From positions 1-52,842 of the forward strand of contig NZ_DITB01000059.1 in the NCBI RefSeq assembly GCF_002422095.1: a stretch of DNA of 52,842 bases, written 5' to 3'. Below are positions 9,765 through 16,620 of the stretch, piece after piece (the first letter of the stretch is position 1; every line of letters starts with the position of its first letter). Below the pieces are notes generated by a model, which was not told the DNA's origin, made no database searches, and worked only from the letters and a program-made list of their open reading frames with translations. The position numbers and the translations under genes are program-made. The stretch comes from Flavobacterium sp. UBA6195. GTDB lineage: Bacteria; Bacteroidota; Bacteroidia; Flavobacteriales; Flavobacteriaceae.

Positions 9765-9793
9765 AAAAAAGCACCAGTTTTAACTGATGCTTT
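9765..9793 (-). terminator. Minus-strand terminator of the padR-pspC-GIN operon
   Basis: On the minus strand a stem (9793-9782 with 9779-9768, one G-T wobble) is followed by a T-run. It lies about 160 bases beyond the stop of the GIN lipoprotein, leaving a long 3' region. Confidence 0.7.
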
Positions 9794-9833
9794 AGTATTA
9801 TATAATGGATTCGATAAGACTTACTATCAAAGT

Positions 9834-9898
9834 AAATACAAATTCTACGACTTGAATTATTAGCTTAATCATGAGAGATGAATTTTAAGTTTGTATTT
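9834..9898. repeat. Inverted repeat in the long 3' region of the GIN lipoprotein gene
   Basis: AAATACAAA (9834-9842) is the exact reverse complement of TTTGTATTT (9890-9898), with a second weaker pairing inside (9851-9858 with 9881-9889). It lies between the gene end at 9956 and the terminator at 9765-9793. Otherwise I see nothing in the 286-base gap 9670-9955 beyond the promoter and terminator listed. Confidence 0.45.
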
Positions 9899-9955
9899 GT
9901 AAAATTATAAAACGCTTATAACAAAGCTGTTAATTATTTACTAATTGTTTGTTAA

Positions 9956-10681
9956 TTAGTTAAAGCTCACACTTCCTCCAGAAGTTTCTTCTTTCACCAC
10001 TTTTTTTGGCTCCTTAACATAATCAATAGAACTTCCGCTTGAAGCTTTAGCGATTAATAATACAATTGGATTTACAGTTGTACTACTTCCGCTTGTTGAC
10101 TGTGCTGTAATCTCGTTTGAAGCAAGTTCTTTGGCATTAATTTCACTTCCGCTTGACGATTTGGTTTCTAAAGTTAATGTTTTTCCACTTACTTTAATTT
10201 CACTTCCACTTGTAGATTCGCAACTTACTTTTTCGTATTCTAAATCGGCTTGAATGGTACTTCCACTACTAGTTTTTAGTGTTAGGCTTGTCCCACTTAA
10301 TTTATTTATTGTTTTTATGCTTGCACCACTCGAAGATTCTAAGCCTTCAATTGTTTTGGTTTTTACACGGATAATTGCATTTTCCATAGTATTAATGTTT
10401 CCGTCAATTTTTACAATTAAAGTTCCGTTTTCAACTTTAGTAACGATGTATTTTATTAAATTATCATCTACTTCTACTTCTATTTCAGATGGAGCCCCTT
10501 GTTCTAGAACTACTTCAACGCCTGTACTTGCATGAATTTTTGTAAAAGGAGATTCTATGTTTCTTTTTTCAGTGATTACATTTCCGCTTCCTTCAATCCC
10601 GTCAATTAAATTCAAATTGCCATTACATGAGGTTAATGATAATGTGAGTAAGAGAATAATTAATTTGAATGTTGTCTTCAT
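9956..10681 (-). CDS. GIN-domain (DUF2807) lipoprotein with SSGS ladder repeats
   Basis: Predicted surface or periplasmic lipoprotein: signal peptide with lipobox LTSC (Cys19). The DUF2807 domain begins with SPFTKIHASTGVEVVLEQG and EIEVDDNLIKYI. From about residue 115 it has an evenly spaced ladder of turns, SSGASI, SSGSTI, TSGSEI, SSGSEI, TSGSST, SSGSSI and SGGSVS, about 18-22 residues apart, as expected for successive coils of a beta-helix. It starts 2 bases after the pspC-like gene and is surely co-transcribed with it and padR. Function is unknown; pairing with PspC is common in Bacteroidota and suggests an envelope role. Confidence 0.88.
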   Translation of the reverse strand: MKTTFKLIILLLTLSLTSCNGNLNLIDGIEGSGNVITEKRNIESPFTKIHASTGVEVVLEQGAPSEIEVEVDDNLIKYIVTKVENGTLIVKIDGNINTMENAIIRVKTKTIEGLESSSGASIKTINKLSGTSLTLKTSSGSTIQADLEYEKVSCESTSGSEIKVSGKTLTLETKSSSGSEINAKELASNEITAQSTSGSSTTVNPIVLLIAKASSGSSIDYVKEPKKVVKEETSGGSVSFN

Positions 10682-10683
10682 AT

Positions 10684-12480
10684 TTATTTCTTTTTAGAGT
10701 TATTCATTTCGTTTATAACCTCTTTTTTAATACTATCTAATTTCACTTTTTTTGTGGCAGTTATTCTTTCTTCGGTACTTTTTACTACACCATTTTCCTC
10801 TTTGTTAACTACTTTCTTTACTAAAACTCCATTTTCGTCATAGTAAATAGAAGCAGAAGTGTCATCTGTTTCAATTTCGATACTCAAATCATTGTTACTT
10901 TCAGATTCTAAACAATTCAAACATCTAATTTTATCAGAATCTACTTGGTAAACTGGATTTTTAGTATCGTATTCTTTTTCATCAAAAAAGTCGTAATCGC
11001 TTCTATCGTAGTTGCTATAACTTTCATCGGTTTGGAAGATAGTTCCTTTTGGTAAATACAAGTAAATTTCTACTTCTTGACCTCTGAATTTATTCTCAAC
11101 CGCAGTTAACAAATAATTATCTAAAATGATGGTGTTTCCTTCAATTTTGTAATTGTATTTGATTTTTTCTGCTCTTTTTTTAGCTTGAGAAGTTGATTTA
11201 CCATTAGCTAATTTTTCAATTAATATATATGGATTAGCTTCATCTGTATACTTAATTTCGATAGAAACATTATTTGAATAAATGATTTCATTATCTCCTT
11301 CATCTTGAGTTATTTTAAAATCATGATCTCTGTATATACTTTTCGAATAAAAATCATTATTCTTAAATTTTATTTTTAAAGTATCGGTAGGAGCAATTGC
11401 AATCACTTCTTTTTGAACCGATTTTCCTTCAAATGCTAATTGTGTTGCTTCGTTGATTCCTAAAGAAATTGTAATACCTAAAGCAATCACCCAAGTAGCA
11501 AGTAAGGTGTATTTTGCTATGTTTCCAATTGATTTTAAGTTGTTTATTAATAATTTTAATCCTAAAATTAGAATGAAAAAGATTGGGATTCCAACTACTA
11601 AGATAAACAATATTCCTTGAGACCAAAGCGGAGTTTCTAATCCAAAAGGCGTTTGTTGAATATGATTTAATATATAGTTTTCTGGCATACTTGATGAGAA
11701 AATCATTACGATGCCAATGATACAAATTCCTAAAAGAGAAAATGATGAAATTAAGACTAAAAATGCACCAATAATTTTACCAAATATATTAAAAAAACTA
11801 GATAATATTTCACGCAGTATAGAACCAATTTGCTCAGCTCCATTTTTGGCATTATTTGCAATTTTTTGATGATCTATGCTCCCTATTTTTTCTGAAATTT
11901 CATCAATACCTTCTTTTACTTTTTTTTCAATATTAGAAATATTGATGGGTTCCCCCTTCATTTCTAATTTTTGTGTAGTTGTCTTAGCCTCTGGAATTAA
12001 AATCCAAAGTATTATATAAATAACCAGTGAAGTTCCAAATGTAATCCATGGTGAAATAATAAATAGAATTCTTATCCAAAGTGCATCAATATTTAAGTAA
12101 TGTCCAATTCCTGATGCAATACCACCAAGCATTCCATTTTCTTTATCACGATACAATCTCTTTGAAGGATAATAGAAATTAGTTGAAGAAGAGCTAGATT
12201 GATAAGTTGATTTCTCGTCATCAATTTTGTAATCTTCTGGTTGTCCCATGATAGAGATTACTTCTTCAATTTCAGATAATCCTACAACTTGTTTGTCGTT
12301 TTTTAATCGCTCTTGAAAAAGTTCGGCTATACGACTTTCTATATCTTTCATGATTTCGTCTCTTCCATCAGGCGAAAGTGAACGTTTCACCGCATCAAAA
12401 TAACGCGATAATTTTTGATAGGCATCTTCGTCTATGTGAAAGAAAAAACCTCCTAAATTTATACTTATTGTTTTGTTCAT
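10684..12480 (-). CDS. PspC-domain membrane protein
   Basis: A 598-aa multi-domain protein. Residues 1-90 form an N-terminal domain (MNKTISINLGGFFFHIDEDA, ESRIAELFQERL) seen in Bacteroidota PspC proteins. The PspC domain follows at about 107-165 (KRLYRDKENGMLGGIASGIG, then two membrane segments ending ILWILIPEA). Four further hydrophobic segments lie around 235-350, and a C-terminal extracytoplasmic part with acidic stretches completes it. PspC elsewhere senses envelope stress. It lies 5 bases after padR and 2 bases before the GIN lipoprotein, so the three form one operon in which PadR probably controls the membrane proteins. That role is inferred, not shown. Confidence 0.9.
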   Translation of the reverse strand: MNKTISINLGGFFFHIDEDAYQKLSRYFDAVKRSLSPDGRDEIMKDIESRIAELFQERLKNDKQVVGLSEIEEVISIMGQPEDYKIDDEKSTYQSSSSSTNFYYPSKRLYRDKENGMLGGIASGIGHYLNIDALWIRILFIISPWITFGTSLVIYIILWILIPEAKTTTQKLEMKGEPINISNIEKKVKEGIDEISEKIGSIDHQKIANNAKNGAEQIGSILREILSSFFNIFGKIIGAFLVLISSFSLLGICIIGIVMIFSSSMPENYILNHIQQTPFGLETPLWSQGILFILVVGIPIFFILILGLKLLINNLKSIGNIAKYTLLATWVIALGITISLGINEATQLAFEGKSVQKEVIAIAPTDTLKIKFKNNDFYSKSIYRDHDFKITQDEGDNEIIYSNNVSIEIKYTDEANPYILIEKLANGKSTSQAKKRAEKIKYNYKIEGNTIILDNYLLTAVENKFRGQEVEIYLYLPKGTIFQTDESYSNYDRSDYDFFDEKEYDTKNPVYQVDSDKIRCLNCLESESNNDLSIEIETDDTSASIYYDENGVLVKKVVNKEENGVVKSTEERITATKKVKLDSIKKEVINEMNNSKKK

Positions 12481-12485
12481 GACCT

Positions 12486-12815
12486 TTAGTTTTGACTTGT
12501 TATTATGTTTACTGCATCTGATAATTCTTTCCAGGTGCCATTTAATTCTTGTAAAAATTCTTTTCCTTCATCGGTTAATCCGTAATATTTTCTTGGTGGT
12601 CCCGATGTTGATTCTTCCCAACGATAATTTAACAATCCATCGTTTTTTAGCCTTGTTAGTAGTGGGTAGACCGTGCCTTCCACCACTAGTAATTTAGCAT
12701 TTTTTAGCGTATCTAGTATTTCGGAAGTGTAGGCATCTTTTTCTTTTAAGACAGATAAGATACAGAATTCCAAAACACCTTTTCGCATTTGTGCTTTAGT
12801 GTTTTCAATGTTCAT
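12486..12815 (-). CDS. PadR-family transcriptional regulator
   Basis: A 109-aa winged-helix repressor of the PadR family with little beyond the DNA-binding domain: KGVLEFCILSVLKEKDAYTS, EGTVYPLLTRLKNDGLL and PRKYYGLTDEGKEFL are all family hallmarks. It heads an operon with the PspC and GIN genes, an arrangement often seen in Bacteroidota. PadR proteins usually repress their own operon. An interrupted palindrome at 12991-13020 has the ATACT...AGTAT form reported for PadR operators, but lies nearer the divergent gene at 13048. The start ATG at 12815 is 106 bases downstream of a good -7 element. Confidence 0.92.
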   Translation of the reverse strand: MNIENTKAQMRKGVLEFCILSVLKEKDAYTSEILDTLKNAKLLVVEGTVYPLLTRLKNDGLLNYRWEESTSGPPRKYYGLTDEGKEFLQELNGTWKELSDAVNIITSQN

Positions 12816-12921
12816 AATTCCTCTTGTTTTTTTTAATTAGACTGTTCATTTTTTGATTCTTTTTGCTTGCGCAGTGATTGATTTGATGATTGAAAATTAG
12901 ATTACCTATTATTTTCTTATA

Positions 12922-12929
12922 CAAAGATA
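12922..12929 (-). promoter_or_regulatory. Predicted -7 element TATCTTTG of the padR operon
   Basis: Exact minus-strand match to TAnnTTTG, giving a leader of about 100 bases before padR. No clear -33 TTG was found. Confidence 0.5.
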
Positions 12930-12990
12930 AGTCTAAAGACAGGTATTATGTTACGCATAGTACTAATATTTAACAAATATTTAACAAATA

Positions 12991-13020
12991 AAAAAATACT
13001 AGGAATGCATAGTATTTTTT
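12991..13020. promoter_or_regulatory. Interrupted palindrome, possible PadR operator or hairpin
   Basis: Perfect 11-bp arms (12991-13001 and 13010-13020) with an 8-base spacer; the core is ATACTA-N8-TAGTAT. GCATAGTA occurs both here (13007-13014) and at 12955-12962. The palindrome abuts the predicted -7 of the gene at 13048. It could be a repressor site or an RNA hairpin. Confidence 0.45.
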
Positions 13021-13021
13021 G

Positions 13022-13030
13022 TATTTTTAC
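13022..13030 (+). promoter_or_regulatory. Variant -7 element TATTTTTAC
   Basis: TATTTTTAC lies 17 bases before the ATG at 13048. The same nonamer, or TAnnTTTAC, precedes four other starts in the window at a similar distance, so it may be a promoter variant with A replacing G. Confidence 0.4.
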
Positions 13031-13047
13031 AACAAAATCAATAGAAT

Positions 13048-13503
13048 ATGCAGTTTACACCTTCAAAGTTAAATACTTTTATGTTCTTTAAGTTACCTTC
13101 TGCTTTTTGGAGTGGGGTAAGAGTAAAATCAATTTCGCCAGAAGTTTGTGCGGTTACTGTAAAGCATCGCTGGTTCAATCAAAATCCGTTTAACTCCATG
13201 TATTTTGCTGTACAAGCTATGGCTGCCGAGTTTACTACAGGAGCTTTGGTTATGTTACAAATCAAGCAAAGTGGAAAAAGTATATCAATGTTAGTAGCTC
13301 AAAATAAAAGCGTCTTTACAAAAAAAGCAACAGGGAGAATTAAATTTACATGTAATCAAGGTAATTTAATAAAAGAAACGATTCAAAAGGCAATTGATAC
13401 TAACGAAGGACAAACCATTTGGTTGACTTCTACAGGTAAAAATGAAAAGGGCGAACAAGTTTCCGAAATGCAATTCGAATGGACTATTAAAGTTAGAGGC
13501 TAG
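13048..13503 (+). CDS. DUF4442 domain protein (hotdog-fold thioesterase-like)
   Basis: A 151-aa protein recognisable as DUF4442, a family in the hotdog/thioesterase superfamily. Visible segments: FKLPSAFWSGVRVKSISPEV, RWFNQNPFNSMYFAVQAMAA (the region matching the hotdog helix) and KKATGRIKFTCNQG. No signal peptide, so cytosolic. It stands alone on the plus strand, divergent from the padR operon. An acyl-CoA thioesterase-like activity is possible by fold, but no substrate can be named. Confidence 0.8.
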   Translation: MQFTPSKLNTFMFFKLPSAFWSGVRVKSISPEVCAVTVKHRWFNQNPFNSMYFAVQAMAAEFTTGALVMLQIKQSGKSISMLVAQNKSVFTKKATGRIKFTCNQGNLIKETIQKAIDTNEGQTIWLTSTGKNEKGEQVSEMQFEWTIKVRG

Positions 13504-13525
13504 AATTTTGAGTTTTGAATTTTGA

Positions 13526-13614
13526 GTTTGGAGTAAATAGTTTTAAGTCTAGTGTTTAGATTATAAGTTTTAACTTTACTTCTCCGAACTTCCAACATAA
13601 AACTATTCCTAAAC
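13526..13614. repeat. Imperfect intergenic hairpin
   Basis: AATAGTTTTA (13536-13545) pairs exactly with TAAAACTATT (13598-13607), extended outward by GTTT/AAAC. The flanking left side repeats words of the type TTTTGAGTTTTGAA. One of several word-repeat hairpins in the window. Confidence 0.5.
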
Positions 13615-13652
13615 ATAAGTTAATTAACTGACAGTATTCATTTTTTTAAAGT

Positions 13653-13660
13653 AAATTTGG
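13653..13660 (+). promoter_or_regulatory. Predicted -7 element TAAATTTG
   Basis: Exact TAnnTTTG match 16 bases upstream of the ATG at 13677. Confidence 0.5.
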
Positions 13661-13676
13661 TAAAAAGGAATAGAAA

Positions 13677-14582
13677 ATGACGGTTTTGATTACAGGAGCT
13701 ACGGGGTTAGTTGGGCAAGAATTGGTAAATTTATTACTTCAAAATGGATTTACAGTTCATTATTTGTCGACTTCGAAAACAAAGTTAGTTTCTCAAAATA
13801 ATTACAAGGGGTTTTATTGGAATCCTAAAAACTCAGAGTTCAATATAAACGCTTTAACAGATGTTGAAGTTATAGTTCATTTGGCTGGAGCAAGTATTGC
13901 AAAAAAATGGACTCCATCTTACAAACAGGAAATTATTGAAAGTAGAGTGCTTTCTACACGATTACTTTATAATGCACTTCAAAAAAATCCGAACCAGGTA
14001 AAACAGATTGTTTCTGCTTCCGCTATTGGAATTTATTCAAATGATTTAACTTATATTTATCATGAAACCGATACTAAAGTTGATGATTCTTTTTTAGGGA
14101 ATGTAGTGCAACAATGGGAAGAGGAAGTAAATCAATTTGAAAAGTTGAATATCAAAGTCACTAAAATTAGAATAGGTATTGTTTTAGCAAAAAACGGAGG
14201 TGCGCTTCAAGAAATGGTGAAGCCAATCAAAATGGGAGTTGGAGCTGCTTTTGGTTCAGGATTGCAATATCAATCATGGATTCATATTCAAGATTTAGCA
14301 GGGATATTTCATTTTGTAATTCAAAATCAGCTTTCAGGAATTTTTAATGGTGTTGCGCCTTATCCTGTTACAAATTCAGAATTAACCAAAGCTATTGCTA
14401 AAACTCTAAGTAAACCATTGTTTCTACCTAATATTCCCCAATTTGTAATGAAAATAATGTTAGGCGAAATGCATCAAATTCTGTTTTCAAGTCAACATGT
14501 AAGTTGTAGAAAATTACTCGATTTGAAATATCAGTTCAAATTTGCGTCACTTGATAAAGCACTTAATGATTTATTTAAATAA
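13677..14582 (+). CDS. TIGR01777-family NAD(P)-binding epimerase-like oxidoreductase (YfcH-like)
   Basis: Short-chain dehydrogenase/epimerase superfamily protein of the TIGR01777 (YfcH, plant SulA-like) family. The N-terminal Rossmann motif is LITGATGLVGQELV; conserved family features follow: VIVHLAGASIAKKW, IESRVLSTRLL, SASAIGIY, and KIRIGIVLAKNGGAL. A C-terminal DUF1731-like tail is present (FVMKIMLGEMHQILFSSQHV). The 301 aa are typical. The physiological substrate of the family is not established. It is monocistronic, with its own -7 element and a terminator at 14603-14628. Confidence 0.92.
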   Translation: MTVLITGATGLVGQELVNLLLQNGFTVHYLSTSKTKLVSQNNYKGFYWNPKNSEFNINALTDVEVIVHLAGASIAKKWTPSYKQEIIESRVLSTRLLYNALQKNPNQVKQIVSASAIGIYSNDLTYIYHETDTKVDDSFLGNVVQQWEEEVNQFEKLNIKVTKIRIGIVLAKNGGALQEMVKPIKMGVGAAFGSGLQYQSWIHIQDLAGIFHFVIQNQLSGIFNGVAPYPVTNSELTKAIAKTLSKPLFLPNIPQFVMKIMLGEMHQILFSSQHVSCRKLLDLKYQFKFASLDKALNDLFK

Positions 14583-14602
14583 AAATAAACCAAACATCTT
14601 AT

Positions 14603-14628
14603 AAAAGTAGCATTAGCTACTTTTTTTT
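14603..14628 (+). terminator. Terminator after the epimerase-like gene
   Basis: A 9-bp stem (14603-14611 with 14616-14624) with a 4-base loop and a T8 run. Confidence 0.85.
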
Positions 14629-14675
14629 ATTTCAATAAATTTGCTGACAATTTGACATTTTTCAACTTTTGGCAA

Positions 14676-14683
14676 TACATTTG
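14676..14683 (+). promoter_or_regulatory. Promoter of grpE-dnaJ: -7 element TACATTTG
   Basis: Exact TAnnTTTG match followed by C, with a TTTG at 14651-14654 about 21 bases upstream as a -33 candidate. The grpE start is 23 bases downstream. No CIRCE-type inverted repeat is visible. Confidence 0.6.
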
Positions 14684-14706
14684 CAATCACACTTACTAAA
14701 GTAAAA

Positions 14707-15270
14707 ATGTTTAAAAAAATATTTAAAAATATGAGTCAAGATACTACTGAAAACATCGAGAAGGAAAACGTTCAGGGAGAACATGTTTCAGAAAATCAAG
14801 GGATAACACCACCAGAACAAACTTTAGAAGAGCAATTACAAGAACAATTATCCGATGAAAAAGACAGATTTTTGCGTTTGTTTGCCGAATTCGAAAACTA
14901 TAAAAAGCGTACTGCAAAAGAGCGTATCGATTTATTCAAAACTGCTAATCAAGAGGTATTACAAGCAATGTTGCCTGTTTTAGATGATTTTGATAGAGCT
15001 TGGGCTCAAATTTCTAAATCAGAAGAGGAAGCTTTAGTTACTGGAGTTCAATTGATTCATGATAAATTAAAATCAACACTTGTTTCTAAAGGCTTAGAGG
15101 AAGTGGAAATAAAAGCAGGAGATGCTTTTAATGCTGATTTTGCAGAAGCAATTACCCAAATTCCAGCACCATCTGATGATTTGAAAGGTAAAATTGTAGA
15201 TGTAATTGAAAAAGGTTACAAATTAGGTGATAAAATCATCCGCTACCCAAAAGTAGTCATCGGACAATAA
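14707..15270 (+). CDS. grpE: Nucleotide exchange factor GrpE
   Basis: Co-chaperone that releases ADP from DnaK. The protein has the acidic N-terminal region, a long coiled-coil helix and the conserved core RLFAEFENYKKRTAKERIDL and MLPVLDDFDRAW, ending in the beta-domain with GYKLGDKIIRYPKVVIGQ. The 187-aa length is normal. The start could be the ATG at 14707 or the one at 14731 (MSQDTTEN); I keep the first because it fits the short leader from the predicted promoter. dnaJ follows after 60 bases that carry a copy of the AGACAAGT palindrome. Confidence 0.95.
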   Translation: MFKKIFKNMSQDTTENIEKENVQGEHVSENQGITPPEQTLEEQLQEQLSDEKDRFLRLFAEFENYKKRTAKERIDLFKTANQEVLQAMLPVLDDFDRAWAQISKSEEEALVTGVQLIHDKLKSTLVSKGLEEVEIKAGDAFNADFAEAITQIPAPSDDLKGKIVDVIEKGYKLGDKIIRYPKVVIGQ

Positions 15271-15278
15271 TTTTTACT

Positions 15279-15310
15279 GTAGAGACAAGTTACGACTTGT
15301 CTTTTTCTAC
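15279..15310. repeat. AGACAAGT/ACTTGTCT palindromic repeat, copy A
   Basis: AGACAAGT (15283-15290) and ACTTGTCT (15294-15301) form the palindrome, framed by GTAG and CTAC. It lies between grpE and dnaJ. Copies B (31428) and C (40462) share the GTAG-framed palindrome. Confidence 0.75.
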
Positions 15311-15330
15311 ATATTTTAATAAAAGATATA

Positions 15331-16458
15331 ATGAAAAAAGATTTTTACGAAATATTAGGCATCACTAAAAGTGCTACTCCTGAGGAAATTAAGAAAGCGT
15401 ATCGCAAGAAAGCAATCGAATTCCATCCTGATAAAAATCCAGGAAATAAAGAAGCAGAAGAAAACTTTAAAGTTGCTGCTGAAGCATATGAAGTATTAAG
15501 CGACCCTGACAAAAAGGCTCGTTATGACCAATATGGACACCAAGCATTTGAAAATGGAGGTTTTGGTGGTGGTCAGCACATGAATATGGATGATATTTTC
15601 AGTCAGTTTGGTGATATTTTTGGAGGTGCTTTTGGAGGTGGAGGTTTCTCTGGCTTTGGAGGTGGTTTTGGTGGCGGTGGTCAACGCAGAGTAAAAGGAA
15701 GTAATCTTCGTATTAAAGTGAAATTGACTTTAGAAGAGATTGCCAATGGAGTTGAAAAGAAAGTAAAAGTTAAACGTAAAGTTCAAGCTAAAGGTGTTAC
15801 TTACAGAACTTGTCCAACTTGTAATGGTTCGGGACAAATTATGAAAGTAGCCAATACGATTTTGGGTAGAATGCAAACGGCAACTACGTGTCACGTTTGT
15901 AGCGGTTCTGGTCAAATTTTAGATCAAAAACCTGCTGGAGCTGATGCACAAGGAATGTTGTTAGAAGATGATACAGTTTCAATCAAAATTCCAGCTGGAG
16001 TAGTAGATGGAATGCAATTAAAAGTAGCTGGTAAAGGTAATGAAGCGCCAGGAACAAACAGTATCCCAGGTGATTTAATTGTAGCTATCGAAGAAATCGA
16101 ACACGAATCTTTAAAGCGTGAAGGTGAAAATCTACATTATGATTTATATATCAGTTTTGCAGAAGCAGCATTAGGTGTTTCAAAAGAAATTGATACGGTT
16201 TCTGGAAAAGTTCGAATTAAATTGGAAGAAGGAATTCAGTCTGGAAAAATACTCCGATTAAAAGGAAAAGGTATTCCAAGTTTGAACTCTTATGGGAATG
16301 GAGATTTATTAGTACATGTGAATGTTTGGACACCTAAGATATTAAATAAAGAACAAAAACAGTTTTTTGAGAAAATGCTTACAGATGAAAATTTCATTCC
16401 AAAACCTGAAAAGTCAGACAAATCTTTTTTTGAAAAAGTTAAAGATATGTTTTCATAA
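15331..16458 (+). CDS. dnaJ: Chaperone DnaJ with a reduced zinc-binding region
   Basis: Hsp40 co-chaperone that delivers clients to DnaK and stimulates its ATPase. J domain at 1-70 with HPD at residues 32-34, then a Gly/Phe-rich linker (about 76-118), the zinc-binding region, and the C-terminal substrate-binding domains. Only two CxxCxGxG motifs are present (Cys161/164 and Cys187/190) instead of the usual four. Their 26-residue spacing fits motifs II and III, so the second zinc centre is kept and the first is lost. The 375-aa length is otherwise normal. It is in an operon with grpE and is followed by a strong terminator. Confidence 0.95.
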   Translation: MKKDFYEILGITKSATPEEIKKAYRKKAIEFHPDKNPGNKEAEENFKVAAEAYEVLSDPDKKARYDQYGHQAFENGGFGGGQHMNMDDIFSQFGDIFGGAFGGGGFSGFGGGFGGGGQRRVKGSNLRIKVKLTLEEIANGVEKKVKVKRKVQAKGVTYRTCPTCNGSGQIMKVANTILGRMQTATTCHVCSGSGQILDQKPAGADAQGMLLEDDTVSIKIPAGVVDGMQLKVAGKGNEAPGTNSIPGDLIVAIEEIEHESLKREGENLHYDLYISFAEAALGVSKEIDTVSGKVRIKLEEGIQSGKILRLKGKGIPSLNSYGNGDLLVHVNVWTPKILNKEQKQFFEKMLTDENFIPKPEKSDKSFFEKVKDMFS

Positions 16459-16481
16459 TTAAATAAATATTAATACATTTG

Positions 16482-16514
16482 AAACTCACTTTCTTAGGAA
16501 AGTGAGTTTTTCTT
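16482..16514 (+). terminator. Terminator after dnaJ (first of two)
   Basis: A perfect 12-bp stem (16482-16493 with 16498-16509), a 4-base loop and a T-tract. Confidence 0.9.
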
Positions 16515-16530
16515 TTTCATAGCAATTTTT

Positions 16531-16564
16531 CCCATCCTTTAGCAATAAAGGGTGGGTTTTTTTT
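16531..16564 (+). terminator. Second tandem terminator-like hairpin
   Basis: A 10-bp GC-richer stem with one wobble pair (16531-16540 with 16547-16556), followed by T8. It lies 17 bases after the dnaJ terminator and before the ABC gene, so it is either a back-up terminator or a leader element. Confidence 0.75.
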
Positions 16565-16620
16565 GTAACAAAATCCGAATATTTACTACTTATAACAATA
16601 CAAATTCATACTTTTTATAT

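Noticed and set aside
14630..14706. CIRCE or another heat-shock inverted repeat before grpE
   Set aside because: I looked for TTAGCACTC-type arms and found none; only a normal TAnnTTTG promoter is visible.
16552..16620. Upstream GTG start for the ABC ATPase
   Set aside because: It falls inside a terminator hairpin, and the extra residues do not resemble the family; ATG 16621 gives a normal N-terminus.
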